A DNA stretch of 64,000 nt from Brevibacillus dissolubilis (GTDB lineage: Bacteria > Bacillota > Bacilli > Brevibacillales > Brevibacillaceae). Below, one piece after another: positions 1-8,318 of the stretch. The stretch is taken from NCBI RefSeq assembly GCF_006170445.1, contig NZ_VCNA01000005.1, positions 248,001 to 312,000 on the forward strand, written 5' to 3'. Numbering within the stretch: the first letter of the stretch is position 1; every line of letters begins with the position of its first letter. The notes below the pieces were generated by a model. It saw only the letters and a program-made list of their open reading frames with translations. It ran no database searches and was not told where the DNA came from. Both the position numbers and the translations under genes were made by a program.

Positions 1-47
1 ATCTATACATTATTTACTAATTATTTTGATATGAGGGTGGCTGATAT

Positions 48-842
48 ATGTCCAGCAGCAAGCAAACTGCACTGATCACGGGAGCCTCTGGCGGCATTGG
101 CTTGGATTTGGCGCGGGAATTCGCAAAGGATGGTCATAATCTTGTTTTGGTTGCGAGAAGTCAGCAAAAGCTGGAGCAATTCGCAAACGAGCTTCGTCAG
201 CAGTATCATATAGATGTCACGATTATCGCGAAGGATCTTTCGAAGTTGGGTGCTCCAGAGGAAATCTATCAGGAGGTAACATCCCAAGCCATACAGATTG
301 ATGTTTTGGTCAACAACGCGGGGGTGGGCCTTTTTGGAGAGTTTGCTGATAGTGAATTGCAGTCTGTACTGGATATGATGCAGCTTAATATGGTTTCCCT
401 CACGCATATGACCAAGCTGTTTTTGCAGCCTATGGTCAAGCGAGACAATGGGAAAATTCTCAATGTTGCTTCGACCGGAGGATTTCAACCTGGACCGTTG
501 ATGGCGGTCTACTATGCGACCAAAGCGTATGTCCTCTCGTTTACCGAAGCCATTGCCAGCGAATTGAGAGGGACGGGGGTCTCGGTCTCTGTCTTTTGTC
601 CGGGCCCGACCAAGACAGGCTTTGATCAGGCGGCTTCCGCCCAACAGTCCAAGCTGTTTACCGGGATGATGGTGATGGAGTGCGGGGAGGTTTGCCGGCT
701 GGGCTATCGGGAATTTAAAAAAGGGAAGACGTTGATCATCCCAGGCTTCATTAATAAAGTGCTGACCAAAGTCCACCGTATCGTGCCGCGCAAGGTCATG
801 CCTGAAGTGGTGCGGTATTTCTCAGACCGAACCAACAGCTAG
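48..842 (+). CDS. Short-chain dehydrogenase/reductase (SDR), DltE/YqjQ-like
   Basis: A 264-residue classical SDR, expected to be a cytosolic NAD(P)H-dependent oxidoreductase; the substrate cannot be read from sequence. The Rossmann motif TGASGGIG is at residues 11-18, NNAG at 89-92, a catalytic Ser near 142, and the YxxxK pair is Tyr155 and Lys159. The ATG at 48 follows a GAGGGTGG ribosome binding site with about 7 nt spacing. The length is normal for classical SDRs. The C-terminal part is basic and resembles the subgroup often annotated as DltE or YqjQ. The gene stands alone on the plus strand; nothing upstream is visible. Family assignment is secure, function is not. Confidence 0.9.
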   Translation: MSSSKQTALITGASGGIGLDLAREFAKDGHNLVLVARSQQKLEQFANELRQQYHIDVTIIAKDLSKLGAPEEIYQEVTSQAIQIDVLVNNAGVGLFGEFADSELQSVLDMMQLNMVSLTHMTKLFLQPMVKRDNGKILNVASTGGFQPGPLMAVYYATKAYVLSFTEAIASELRGTGVSVSVFCPGPTKTGFDQAASAQQSKLFTGMMVMECGEVCRLGYREFKKGKTLIIPGFINKVLTKVHRIVPRKVMPEVVRYFSDRTNS

Positions 843-896
843 AACCACCGAACAAGTCATACAGGTGCAAAACATAGACAAGGAGTGAATATCATC

Positions 897-2228
897 ATGG
901 CCAAAAAAGGGATCTCCATCGGGAAAAAAGCTCCGGCGTTTGAACTGGACTCCACACATGGCGTGAAGTCGCTTGCTCATTATCAGGGGAAGCCGCTTGT
1001 CATCGTGTTTTTGAGGGGGACATGGTGTCCAAACTGCCGGAAACAATTCCTGGAGTTGAATGAATACTACGAACGATTCGTACAAAAAGGCGTCAATCTG
1101 ATCGCGATCGTCGGGCAAAAGCTGGCGAACGTCAAGCAATACGCAGAACACGAACAGATCAAATACCCTGTGTTCTCCGACGAAACGCGCGAGGTGATCA
1201 AAGCCTACGAAGTCTTTACCCCGATCAAATGGGACTCGTTCCGCATCGCGATCCCAAGCACCTATCTGGTAGACTCGAAGGGCTTGATCCGCTATTCCTA
1301 TGTAGGCGATTCCCAGTTCGACCGTCCGACTGCCCAGGAGCTGCTCGATGTAATCGATACGCTCTCCGATACTCCTGTGCAGCAAGGCAATGCATTGGAC
1401 GAACTGCCGATATTTCTGCGCAATATGCAAGAGACTTTCCGCCATGTCCAAGAAGCGGGACAATACGCGACCAAGAGTGTGGAGAACAATCTGAACAATA
1501 TCAATCAACTGACACAGATACTTGCGGGGAATAACCAGCAGCTGGCAGGATTTACCGGGGCTTATGAAGAAAGCTATGAGGAACTGTACCGCAGCAGCCA
1601 GAAGCTGGACGCGACTTCGGGAGAGTTCGGCAAAATCCATGAGCTCAACAGTCAGCTCAGCCAGCACGTCCAAAGCACACATGATCTAATGCGCGAACTG
1701 ATCGAGATGACCAACAGTGTGCACGAGATGAGCCGGGTGATCACCCAGATCTCCAACCAGACCAAAATCCTCGCCCTCAATGCCTCCATCGAAGCGGCAC
1801 GCGCGGGTGAGCATGGAAAAGGCTTCGCGATCGTCGCTCAGGAAGTGACCAAGCTGGCCAACGGAACGGAAAGCTCCGCCCAGCAGATCACCACCCAACT
1901 GCAGTTGATTGAGAATAAGATTCAAGAGAGCTTTTCGTCTTTCAACGGCTTTGAGGAGACGATGCACCAGATCGGCTCTCAGGTCAGCAGCAACATCGAG
2001 GAGGTCCACACGATCTCCCGCGACATGCGCCGGATTGCGGAGCGGACCAATGACATGATCCCACAGATCGAAGCGATCAAAGACAGTCAGGAGGAAGCCC
2101 AAAGCCATCTTCACCGCATCGGGCAGGTGGAGGAGAAGATCAAGCAGGATATGTCTGAGATCCATCAAGATATGGACTACCAGCTGAATCTGCTCAAAGA
2201 GATGAAAAACCGGATCAAGACCAAATAA
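897..2228 (+). CDS. Soluble chemoreceptor with N-terminal peroxiredoxin-like domain (redoxin-MCP fusion)
   Basis: This 443-residue protein joins two domains. Residues about 5-155 form an AhpC/TSA-type thioredoxin fold with [10 protein letters not shown], giving Cys44 and Cys47 where the Prx-like2 group has its redox pair. Residues about 165-440 are long helices with the chemoreceptor signalling hairpin; its tip carries [14 protein letters not shown] around residues 292-306. No signal peptide or membrane helix is visible, so it should be cytosolic, like HemAT or YfmS. By family knowledge the hairpin would bind CheW and CheA; the redoxin part is inferred to sense peroxide or thiol state. ATG 897 lies 11 nt after AGGAG; a GTG at 885 in frame overlaps that site and is less likely. 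No che genes are adjacent. Confidence 0.88.
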   Translation: MAKKGISIGKKAPAFELDSTHGVKSLAHYQGKPLVIVFLRGTWCPNCRKQFLELNEYYERFVQKGVNLIAIVGQKLANVKQYAEHEQIKYPVFSDETREVIKAYEVFTPIKWDSFRIAIPSTYLVDSKGLIRYSYVGDSQFDRPTAQELLDVIDTLSDTPVQQGNALDELPIFLRNMQETFRHVQEAGQYATKSVENNLNNINQLTQILAGNNQQLAGFTGAYEESYEELYRSSQKLDATSGEFGKIHELNSQLSQHVQSTHDLMRELIEMTNSVHEMSRVITQISNQTKILALNASIEAARAGEHGKGFAIVAQEVTKLANGTESSAQQITTQLQLIENKIQESFSSFNGFEETMHQIGSQVSSNIEEVHTISRDMRRIAERTNDMIPQIEAIKDSQEEAQSHLHRIGQVEEKIKQDMSEIHQDMDYQLNLLKEMKNRIKTK

Positions 2229-2267
2229 GCCAGCAAATCCAATCAAATAAAGTGAGGCGTTTCATTC

Positions 2268-2927
2268 ATGACCCCATCCGTAACTCGCCACAACCGTCTG
2301 TGGCTCGTCGTATTTACTATGTTTGCCGTACTTTTCGCCCAGTTGAGCACAGCTGGTCAAGCTGGATTCGGATTCACCCAACAGGCGACGGCGGCCGAAT
2401 CTCTTTTCGACAAAAACACCATCAGCGCGACTGTCCAGTCGACCAACATCACAGGAATCTACAAAGTACAGGTCAGCGGCAACATGAAAGCAACCGATAT
2501 CTCCACGATCAATGTAAAGATCGAGAACACCACCTCCCGCGCCCTGTACACCGCATCTACCAAGCGATTCACCCTGAGCAAATCTGTTAAGCTGAACGCC
2601 GCTCCAACCAAAGTTATCCTCGAAGCTACCACCAAAAGCCGTGTCAAGGAAACCTATGAAGTTGCTGTCAACCAGCAGACCGCACTCATCGAGCAGATCA
2701 AGGTCACCAAAGGACAGTTCAGCAAGGACACATATGCCTACATCATTTCCGGTAAGGTAGCTTCCACCAAGGTCAAGGATGTTACGGTTAAAGTAGGCAA
2801 TCAAAGCAAAAAAGCCACGATTGAGGAAAGCACGTTCAAGCAGACTCTTCTCGAGAAAAAAGGAGCCCGCATCTCGCTGGAAGTGAAGCTCACCGACGGC
2901 CAAGTGCAGGTCATCACCATTGAATAG
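2268..2927 (+). CDS. Secreted protein with two related beta-rich repeats, function unknown
   Basis: A 219-residue protein I do not recognise. Residues 1-45 look like a signal peptide: basic N-terminus (TRHNR), hydrophobic stretch LWLVVFTMFAVLFAQL, then a likely signal peptidase site near QATAAES. The mature part seems to contain two copies of one unit. Residues about 60-130 (YKVQVSGNMKATDISTINVK...) align by eye with about 160-219 (YAYIISGKVASTKVKDVTVK...), sharing a strand-SG(K/N)-strand pattern. No cysteines and no catalytic motif are seen. It follows the redoxin-chemoreceptor by 39 nt with its own AGTGAGG site, so they may be co-transcribed. An extracellular binding or adhesive role is only a guess. 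Confidence 0.7.
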   Translation: MTPSVTRHNRLWLVVFTMFAVLFAQLSTAGQAGFGFTQQATAAESLFDKNTISATVQSTNITGIYKVQVSGNMKATDISTINVKIENTTSRALYTASTKRFTLSKSVKLNAAPTKVILEATTKSRVKETYEVAVNQQTALIEQIKVTKGQFSKDTYAYIISGKVASTKVKDVTVKVGNQSKKATIEESTFKQTLLEKKGARISLEVKLTDGQVQVITIE

Positions 2928-3032
2928 GGCAGACTAATAAAATATCCAGGCCTATGCGTTATACTAATAGAAAAACCATTCCAACCGCCAACGACCATCA
3001 GGTGCCCGTTGGCTCCAGAAAGGAACGATCCC

Positions 3033-3317
3033 ATGTCTGACAACAATCTCAACCGAATTCCCGATATCGACGGGCTACTGTATAAGTTCACCGAGCTGCT
3101 CACCGGCGAAGCCACACCTGAGCGCATTGAAATGGTCAAGATTTGGTGCCTCTACTCCCACATGGCCAAAGTCATGCCACCCCTCGTCCAGCACTGGGGC
3201 AGCGAGCCAGATCATCTGGAGACCAAAGCGGAGATCAAGCAGCTTTTTGAACAAATCAAGAAATGGAACCAAGAAAAAAACGCTCAATCCGCAGAGCCGC
3301 CTAAGAACCTGCAATAG
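3033..3317 (+). CDS. Small DUF2573/YusU-like protein
   Basis: A 94-residue cytosolic protein without signal or membrane segments. It reads as two or three helices: a LLYKFTELLTGEA segment, then MVKIWCLYSHMAKVMPPLVQHW, then a charged C-terminal helix. The spacing and the MPPLVQHW motif resemble the short Bacillus YusU/DUF2573 family as I recall it; this was not checked by search. ATG 3033 has AGGAAC 7 nt upstream; the longer reading frame from TTG 3009 lacks a site. It is preceded by a 105-nt gap from the secreted protein. No molecular function is known for the family. Confidence 0.7.
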   Translation: MSDNNLNRIPDIDGLLYKFTELLTGEATPERIEMVKIWCLYSHMAKVMPPLVQHWGSEPDHLETKAEIKQLFEQIKKWNQEKNAQSAEPPKNLQ

Positions 3318-3364
3318 GGCAGCATACACCAAGGCACATACCCAAGCACGTCAAGTAACGATGA

Positions 3365-3455
3365 AAAGACACGCGTCCCAAAATCCCCGTCTTCAGATGG
3401 CATTGGCCCATCTAAGATCCAAGCGGGAGAGAGGCAGCGTGTCTTTCTTTTTTCT
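3365..3455 (+). terminator. Branched rho-independent terminator
   Basis: AAAGACACGC at 3365-3374 pairs perfectly with GCGTGTCTTT at 3437-3446, and an inner AGATGG/CCATCT stem sits between them. A T-rich run (TCTTTCTTTTTTCTC) follows. It would end transcription after the 94-residue gene. The 62-nt interior makes it larger than usual. Confidence 0.65.
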
Positions 3456-3587
3456 CTGATTCTTTTTATACTTGCTGACAGAGATGAATCATACGAATTG
3501 TACAAATCGTACGAAGCTAGTCTTAGCAGAGAGGGACAGAGATTACGTAATAGCTCGTAACGGTAATAGAAAGAGAGATGCTTGATC

Positions 3588-4499
3588 ATGCCATACGATA
3601 TCTTTCGAGAATTCAATAAGCCCATTCCACCTGAAGCAGATCGGTGGGGGAGAGCGGGTTCTGATCTGCCCCCTGTACCACATGCACACGCACACGACCA
3701 GACCCCAGACGACTTCACCGATTGTGGCGAACCGCTCGTCTCCCTATCCGGTCTGTCACCCAAAATCCAAATCGCTCCCATCTACCACCAACAAGGCCTT
3801 CCGGGCGCCACTGCCGACTGTTATGCCCGAAGCACGGTAGCTCTGCGCCTCGTCCAAGCCGCCGAACTGCTTCCCGACGGCTACTCACTCGTGATCCTGG
3901 ATGCTTGGCGGCCCTGCGAAGTACAGCAGGCTCTCTACGACAGCTTCCGGCAAACCCTGATCAACCAAGGCTGGCCCGACGATGAGACGCTCACCGAGGA
4001 GCTCCGAAAATACGTAGCCAAACCCTCCACCGACATCGACAAGCCCTCCCGCCATCTCACCGGCGGCGCCATCGACCTGACCATCGCAGGCCCAGACGGC
4101 TGGCTAGACATGGGCGGCCCGTTTGATGATTTTACGGCTCGTGCGGCGACCAGGTACTATGAAGAGATTACGAGAAAAGAGACGATGACAGAAGAGCGTG
4201 CATGTGTAGGAATCACGTCGGCTGAAACCAAGATTGCCGAAACCATAGATCCTTTACCTGAACACAAAACGGTTGCTGTTTCCGGCCTCACATCACTCCG
4301 ATTGGATGCCAACGAAAAAAACGACGGCAAGCTCCAATACCAAGCTCACCGCCGTTACCTGTATCATTTGATGATCAGCGCAGGGTTCACCAACTACGCC
4401 AAGGAATGGTGGCACTACGACTACGGCAACCTCCCATGGGCCAAGCAGACGGGGGAAATACCGTTGTACAAGGGTGTTTTGAGTCCCGAAGCTATATAA
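3588..4499 (+). CDS. D-alanyl-D-alanine dipeptidase-like (VanX/DdpX family, peptidase M15D)
   Basis: A 303-residue zinc peptidase expected to split D-Ala-D-Ala or related cell-wall dipeptides. The family signatures are present: SRHLTGGAIDLT with zinc ligands His156 and Asp163, and EWWH with catalytic Glu273 and ligand His276. The DAWRP segment around residue 103 matches the conserved Arg region. No signal peptide is visible, consistent with a cytosolic enzyme. The spacing between the two metal motifs is about 110 residues against roughly 60 in VanX, owing to a hydrophilic insertion at about 195-245. ATG 3588 was chosen over TTG 3582 because it lies better after GAAAGAGAG. No vanA or vanH genes are nearby, so a nutritional or recycling role is more likely than glycopeptide resistance. 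Confidence 0.85.
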   Translation: MPYDIFREFNKPIPPEADRWGRAGSDLPPVPHAHAHDQTPDDFTDCGEPLVSLSGLSPKIQIAPIYHQQGLPGATADCYARSTVALRLVQAAELLPDGYSLVILDAWRPCEVQQALYDSFRQTLINQGWPDDETLTEELRKYVAKPSTDIDKPSRHLTGGAIDLTIAGPDGWLDMGGPFDDFTARAATRYYEEITRKETMTEERACVGITSAETKIAETIDPLPEHKTVAVSGLTSLRLDANEKNDGKLQYQAHRRYLYHLMISAGFTNYAKEWWHYDYGNLPWAKQTGEIPLYKGVLSPEAI

Positions 4500-4656
4500 A
4501 AAAGTGAGAATCATCAAGTTGCATATCGCAATTCCTGTTCGTTTTTAGTAAAAATGAACCAAACGTTCATCAAAGGGTGAACAAAACCACTATATATATC
4601 CATCCTCCCATTTAATAAGATCAACCAAGCCAAGCCACGCCAATTCCGGGAAAGCC
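4500..4656. other. Convergent intergenic spacer
   Basis: This spacer lies between the convergent dipeptidase and beta-lactamase-like genes. It contains one short inverted repeat, ATGAAC-N5-GTTCAT at about 4554-4570, with no T-run. I see no gene or clear terminator here. Confidence 0.4.
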
Positions 4657-5469
4657 TTATTTACGGCTATACGCCTCATACACCAGTTTCCCGATCTCAC
4701 CGATGGCACGTTTGGCAGTCAGCGAATCGGTCGCATCTTTGGTCAGCACAGAGATCAGCACTGCGGATTGCCCCGTGTAGAGGATACCTGTATCGTGCTC
4801 GATGCCGGTGACAGTCCCGGTTTTATTCGCCAATTCCCATTTGGGCTGACCGCCGATGATGTCATGATCAGGATCCCCGAGCAGTAGTGGAAGAGCATCA
4901 CGGAGCTGCTGGCGTTTTAGAATATCAATCATGCGCAGGCAGCTGTCGTAGGAGATTACAGAACCGTGGGCGAGGTGGCGCAGAATGGAGGCCATGTCGC
5001 CTGCTGTCACTTCGTTTCGCCCTTCTAATTCGGCTGGGATGATCATTAATTTATTATAGAACTGACTGTTCACCATACCTGTTTTGTCCATGATCGCTCG
5101 GATGCTGTCTCTGCCTGCCTGATCAATCAGGATGTTGGTTGCGGTATTATCGCTTTGGATAATCATCAGCATCACCAAGTCATAGATGGACAATGACAAG
5201 CCGGGCTGCAAATGCTGAAGTACCCCCGCACCGCCGACCAAGTCCTCCTGACGCAGGGAGAGGCGATCCTCGAATGCATATTTTCCTGCATAGACATCAG
5301 CGAAGACAGCTGTCATAATCGGCACTTTGATCAGACTTGCCGCAAAAAAACGCACATCAGGTTGATGCTCAATTTTCTCCTTCGTATGTAAATCCTCAAT
5401 CACCACGCCCCATGCTCCACCTGCCTGATCGATAATTCGGAAAATTTGATCTTCCAAGGCTTTAATCAT
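4657..5469 (-). CDS. Class A beta-lactamase-like serine hydrolase
   Basis: A 270-residue protein of the beta-lactamase2 / class A fold. The SxxK motif is ASLIKV (Ser45, Lys48), the SDN loop is present as SDNTATN, an omega-loop-like Glu lies in IPAELEGRNE, and KTG appears as NKTGT. No signal peptide or lipobox is seen, unlike secreted penicillinases, so either export is not used or this is an intracellular peptidase or esterase. It is transcribed divergently from the oligopeptide-binding lipoprotein and convergently to the D,D-dipeptidase, which suggests cell-wall peptide metabolism; that is inference. The start is preceded by AAGGAG on the minus strand. True beta-lactam hydrolysis cannot be claimed from motifs alone. 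Confidence 0.85.
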   Translation of the reverse strand: MIKALEDQIFRIIDQAGGAWGVVIEDLHTKEKIEHQPDVRFFAASLIKVPIMTAVFADVYAGKYAFEDRLSLRQEDLVGGAGVLQHLQPGLSLSIYDLVMLMIIQSDNTATNILIDQAGRDSIRAIMDKTGMVNSQFYNKLMIIPAELEGRNEVTAGDMASILRHLAHGSVISYDSCLRMIDILKRQQLRDALPLLLGDPDHDIIGGQPKWELANKTGTVTGIEHDTGILYTGQSAVLISVLTKDATDSLTAKRAIGEIGKLVYEAYSRK

Positions 5470-5522
5470 CTGCCATCGACTCCTTTTTTCGCCTAATTTA
5501 TATACAAAAGAATAAATCTCAT

Positions 5523-5541
5523 ATAATATTAAAAATATTAT
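5523..5541. promoter_or_regulatory. AT-rich perfect palindrome in divergent promoter region
   Basis: ATAATATT-AAA-AATATTAT gives two 8-nt arms around a 3-nt centre, between the divergent hydrolase (start 5469) and binding-protein gene (start 5582). It overlaps a TATAAT at 5522-5527 on the plus strand. It could be an operator for a regulator of both genes; chance is possible in AT-rich DNA. Confidence 0.4.
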
Positions 5542-5581
5542 CGCACTGATAAAAACCAGAGATTACAAGGGGGTACTTTGC

Positions 5582-7204
5582 ATGAAGAACATTCCATTTC
5601 GGAAGATGGGCTACGCTTTTTTGATGAGCGCCCTGCTTGCCGGCTGTGGCAATACGGCTGCTCCAGAGACAAAAACTGGTGATCAGACAGCCGAACAGCC
5701 AGCGAAGCCTGCAGACCAAACGCTTGATATCAACATCAAAACCGAACCGCCTACAGCCGACCCGGGTCTTGCTGATGAGTTGATCGGGATTGCCGTAGCG
5801 AAAACCGCTTTCGACGGTCTGATCCGTATGGGTGAAGACGGCAAACTGCACGAATCTGTAGCGGAAAGCTATGAGATTTCACCTGATCTCTTAACCTATA
5901 CCTTCAAACTGCGTGATACCAAATGGTCCAATGGCGACCCAGTGACCGCACATGACTTTGAATTCGCATGGAAACGCGTCCTCGATCCAAAAACCGCGTC
6001 TCCATACGCCTATCAATTATACTATATTAAGAATGGCGAAAAAGCCAACGGTGCCAAAGCAACTCTCGATGAAGTCGGCGTAAAAGCGCTTGACGACAAA
6101 ACCTTGCAAGTCACCTTGGAAAATCCAGCCCCATTCTTCCTTGAACTCGTATCTTCTGTGACCTATCTGCCAGTCAACAAAAAGGTAGTAGAAGCAGATC
6201 CGAAATGGGCAGGGGAAGCCAAAACCTTCGTAGGTAACGGCCCTTACATCATGGAAACATGGGAGCATAAAAACAAAATCGTATTCAAGAAAAACCCGAA
6301 CTATTGGGATGCGAGCAAGGTAAAAATGGAAACGATCAACATGTCTATGATCGAGGATTCCAACACCGAGCTTTCTATGTTTGACAGCGGTGAATTGGAT
6401 TGGGCGGGCTCTCCACTCGGCGATATCCCAACCGATGCGCTGGCATCCAAGGCTGACCAGCTCAAAACCCAGCCGACAGCGGGTACCTACTGGTATACCT
6501 TTAATACCAAAGCAGCCCCATTTAACAACGTAAAAATCCGCAAAGCGTTTGCCTATGCAATCGACCGTAAAGCAATCGTAGACAATATCGTACAACAAGG
6601 CGGACAGCCGGCATATGGCATCCTGCCTCCATCCATGGCGCTCAAACCAGAGGGCTACTTCAAAGACGCGCAGACCGATGAAGCGAAAAAGCTGCTCGAA
6701 GAGGGGATGAAAGAAGCAGGTCTCACCACGCTGCCTGAAATCACGATCCTCTATAACACAAGCGAACTGCACCAGCAAATCGCAACCGCGATCCAAGACC
6801 AATGGCGTAAAGCACTTGGCGTAGAAGTCAAACTCAAAAACATGGAGCTGAAGGTTGTCCGTCAAGAAATGACCCAAGGCAACTTCCAAATCGCCCGTGC
6901 CAGCTGGATCGGTGACTTCAACGACCCGGTTAACTTCCTCGAAGTATTCCGTGAGCCAACCGGTACCAACAAGAGCAACTGGTCCGATCCGAAGCTGCAA
7001 GAGCTGCTTAAAGCCTCCGCAGTGGAGAAGGATGTTGAGAAGCGCAAATCGATCCTTGCTGAAGCAGACGCCATCGTGGCAGACGCGATCCCGGTCACGC
7101 CGATCTACTACTACACATATAAATGGCTTCAAAAAGACAATTTGAAGGGCGTTGTGATTGACGCACTGGGTTACCCAGATTACAAATACGCGCGTTTCGA
7201 ATAA
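5582..7204 (+). CDS. Oligopeptide ABC transporter substrate-binding lipoprotein (OppA/DppE-like)
   Basis: A 540-residue extracytoplasmic solute-binding protein of family 5. The N-terminus is a lipoprotein signal: basic start, hydrophobic core and lipobox LLAGC, predicting lipidation of Cys22. The body begins with the usual family pattern (LDINIKTEPPTADPG) and contains the GNGPYIMETWEHKN and FNTKAAPFNN segments typical of peptide binders. No permease or ATPase genes are adjacent, so it would need to use a transporter encoded elsewhere, perhaps the one at 35.9-41.7 kb. ATG 5582 has AAGGGGGT upstream. The next gene, a C26-type hydrolase, begins 16 nt downstream and is probably co-transcribed. 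Confidence 0.93.
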   Translation: MKNIPFRKMGYAFLMSALLAGCGNTAAPETKTGDQTAEQPAKPADQTLDINIKTEPPTADPGLADELIGIAVAKTAFDGLIRMGEDGKLHESVAESYEISPDLLTYTFKLRDTKWSNGDPVTAHDFEFAWKRVLDPKTASPYAYQLYYIKNGEKANGAKATLDEVGVKALDDKTLQVTLENPAPFFLELVSSVTYLPVNKKVVEADPKWAGEAKTFVGNGPYIMETWEHKNKIVFKKNPNYWDASKVKMETINMSMIEDSNTELSMFDSGELDWAGSPLGDIPTDALASKADQLKTQPTAGTYWYTFNTKAAPFNNVKIRKAFAYAIDRKAIVDNIVQQGGQPAYGILPPSMALKPEGYFKDAQTDEAKKLLEEGMKEAGLTTLPEITILYNTSELHQQIATAIQDQWRKALGVEVKLKNMELKVVRQEMTQGNFQIARASWIGDFNDPVNFLEVFREPTGTNKSNWSDPKLQELLKASAVEKDVEKRKSILAEADAIVADAIPVTPIYYYTYKWLQKDNLKGVVIDALGYPDYKYARFE

Positions 7205-7220
7205 AAAGGGGAGAGTGGCC

Positions 7221-7955
7221 TTGTTACCGATTATCGGGATAGCAGCTTCCAGAATGTTTTTGCCGGGCAACACGCTGGATAAATACTACTATGTCGGCAA
7301 CGGCTATGTAGACGGTGTCGCACGCAGTGGTGGCATTCCGTTCATCCTGCCGCTCATGCACGAGCCGAACCGCCCGATCCGGGAGCTGGTGGAGGCCGTC
7401 GACGGGATTATCCTCACGGGCGGTGAAGACCCTGCTCCGCATCTGTTCGGCGAAGAGCCGCATGCCAAGCTGGGTGAAGTCGATTATGAACGAGACCTGG
7501 CTGAGCTGGAACTGATCCAACACGCCATCGAGCTGAAAAAGCCGATTCTCGGGATCTGCCGCGGTATGCAAATCCTCAACGTGGCGTTGGGCGGGACTCT
7601 TATCCAGGACATCCCGAGCCAAGTGGAAGGGGCTTTCCAGCATTCGATGATCGGCTCCCGTCAACATGGTGCGCACAAGGTTACGCTCACCGACGGTTTT
7701 ATCCGTCAAGCGCTTGGCACCGACCAGCTGCTCGTCAACACCTCGCATCACCAATCCGTCAAAGACATAGCTCCTGGGTTTCGGATTACCGCCATTTCTG
7801 CTGACGGCGTGATCGAGGCGATGGAAAGTGATGACGGTCAGATCATCGGTGTTCAATGGCATCCTGAGCGCATGTGGATGCACGACGACACGATGCTCAA
7901 GCTCGCCCATGCATTCATCCAAAAGGTAAAAGGACACAGCACGACAACGGCATAA
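7221..7955 (+). CDS. Gamma-glutamyl-gamma-aminobutyrate hydrolase family protein (peptidase C26, PuuD-like)
   Basis: A 244-residue class I glutamine amidotransferase-like hydrolase. The nucleophile Cys lies in GICRGMQ, and the His-Glu of the triad lie in QWHPER near the C-terminus. TGGEDPAPHLFGEEP matches the PuuD/C26 group. Such enzymes cleave gamma-glutamyl amides. Next to a peptide-binding protein and a D,D-dipeptidase, a gamma-D-glutamyl muropeptide substrate is conceivable, but that is inference. TTG 7221 sits 7 nt after GGGGAG; a GTG at 7215 is too close to that site, and the longer frame starts inside the preceding gene. The gene ends before a strong terminator. Confidence 0.88.
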   Translation: MLPIIGIAASRMFLPGNTLDKYYYVGNGYVDGVARSGGIPFILPLMHEPNRPIRELVEAVDGIILTGGEDPAPHLFGEEPHAKLGEVDYERDLAELELIQHAIELKKPILGICRGMQILNVALGGTLIQDIPSQVEGAFQHSMIGSRQHGAHKVTLTDGFIRQALGTDQLLVNTSHHQSVKDIAPGFRITAISADGVIEAMESDDGQIIGVQWHPERMWMHDDTMLKLAHAFIQKVKGHSTTTA

Positions 7956-7976
7956 TACCCATGCCAAAACAAAACC

Positions 7977-8026
7977 AAAAGCCCTCTATCTAACGTCCCA
8001 TGATGGCGTTGATGGAGGGCTTTTTT
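7977..8026 (+). terminator. Rho-independent terminator
   Basis: AAAAGCCCTC pairs with GAGGGCTTTT, with an inner AACG/CGTT stem, followed by six T residues. It ends the binding-protein/hydrolase unit. Confidence 0.85.
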
Positions 8027-8165
8027 GCATGATGAACTATTCAACGACACGAAGCTCTACCGTGATGTTGCCACGGGCTTGTCCACCGACGAGTTCAACC
8101 GACTGCTTCAAGACTTTCAGGGTCTGCTCCATCGGGTACACCAGTTGAACCAGCAAGCACCATAA
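8025..8165 (+). CDS. Possible 46-residue small protein between two terminators
   Basis: A short open frame from TTG 8025 to TAA 8163-8165. The GGAGGG of the upstream terminator's 3' arm lies 5-6 nt before it and could act as a ribosome binding site. The product would be acidic and helical (LFNDTKLYRDVATGLSTDEF...RLLQDFQGLLHRVHQL), with codon use like the neighbours. The opposite strand is also open here (ending GNITVELRVVE), so coding on either strand is uncertain. A second terminator follows 28 nt later, as expected for a plus-strand transcript. No promoter was recognised. Confidence 0.3.
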   Translation: MHDELFNDTKLYRDVATGLSTDEFNRLLQDFQGLLHRVHQLNQQAP

Positions 8166-8193
8166 CACCCCATAAGCCACCACATCACCATAC

Positions 8194-8234
8194 AAAAAGG
8201 GAGACGGCCCGCGAAACGGACTGCCTCCCTTTTT
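8194..8234. terminator. Bidirectional rho-independent terminator
   Basis: AAAAAGGGAG at 8194-8203 pairs with CTCCCTTTTT at 8225-8234. The A-run and T-run allow termination from both directions. Confidence 0.8.
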
Positions 8235-8318
8235 CCTGTGATTCTGCGCCCTGATTCTAATCACTTCTCTGTGCGTTTGACCATACAATATCACAGCAAG
8301 ATGTGGGGGTGGATGATC

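Noticed and set aside
4554-4570. ATGAAC-N5-GTTCAT as a regulator operator
   Set aside because: It lies between convergent genes, away from any promoter, so regulation is unlikely.
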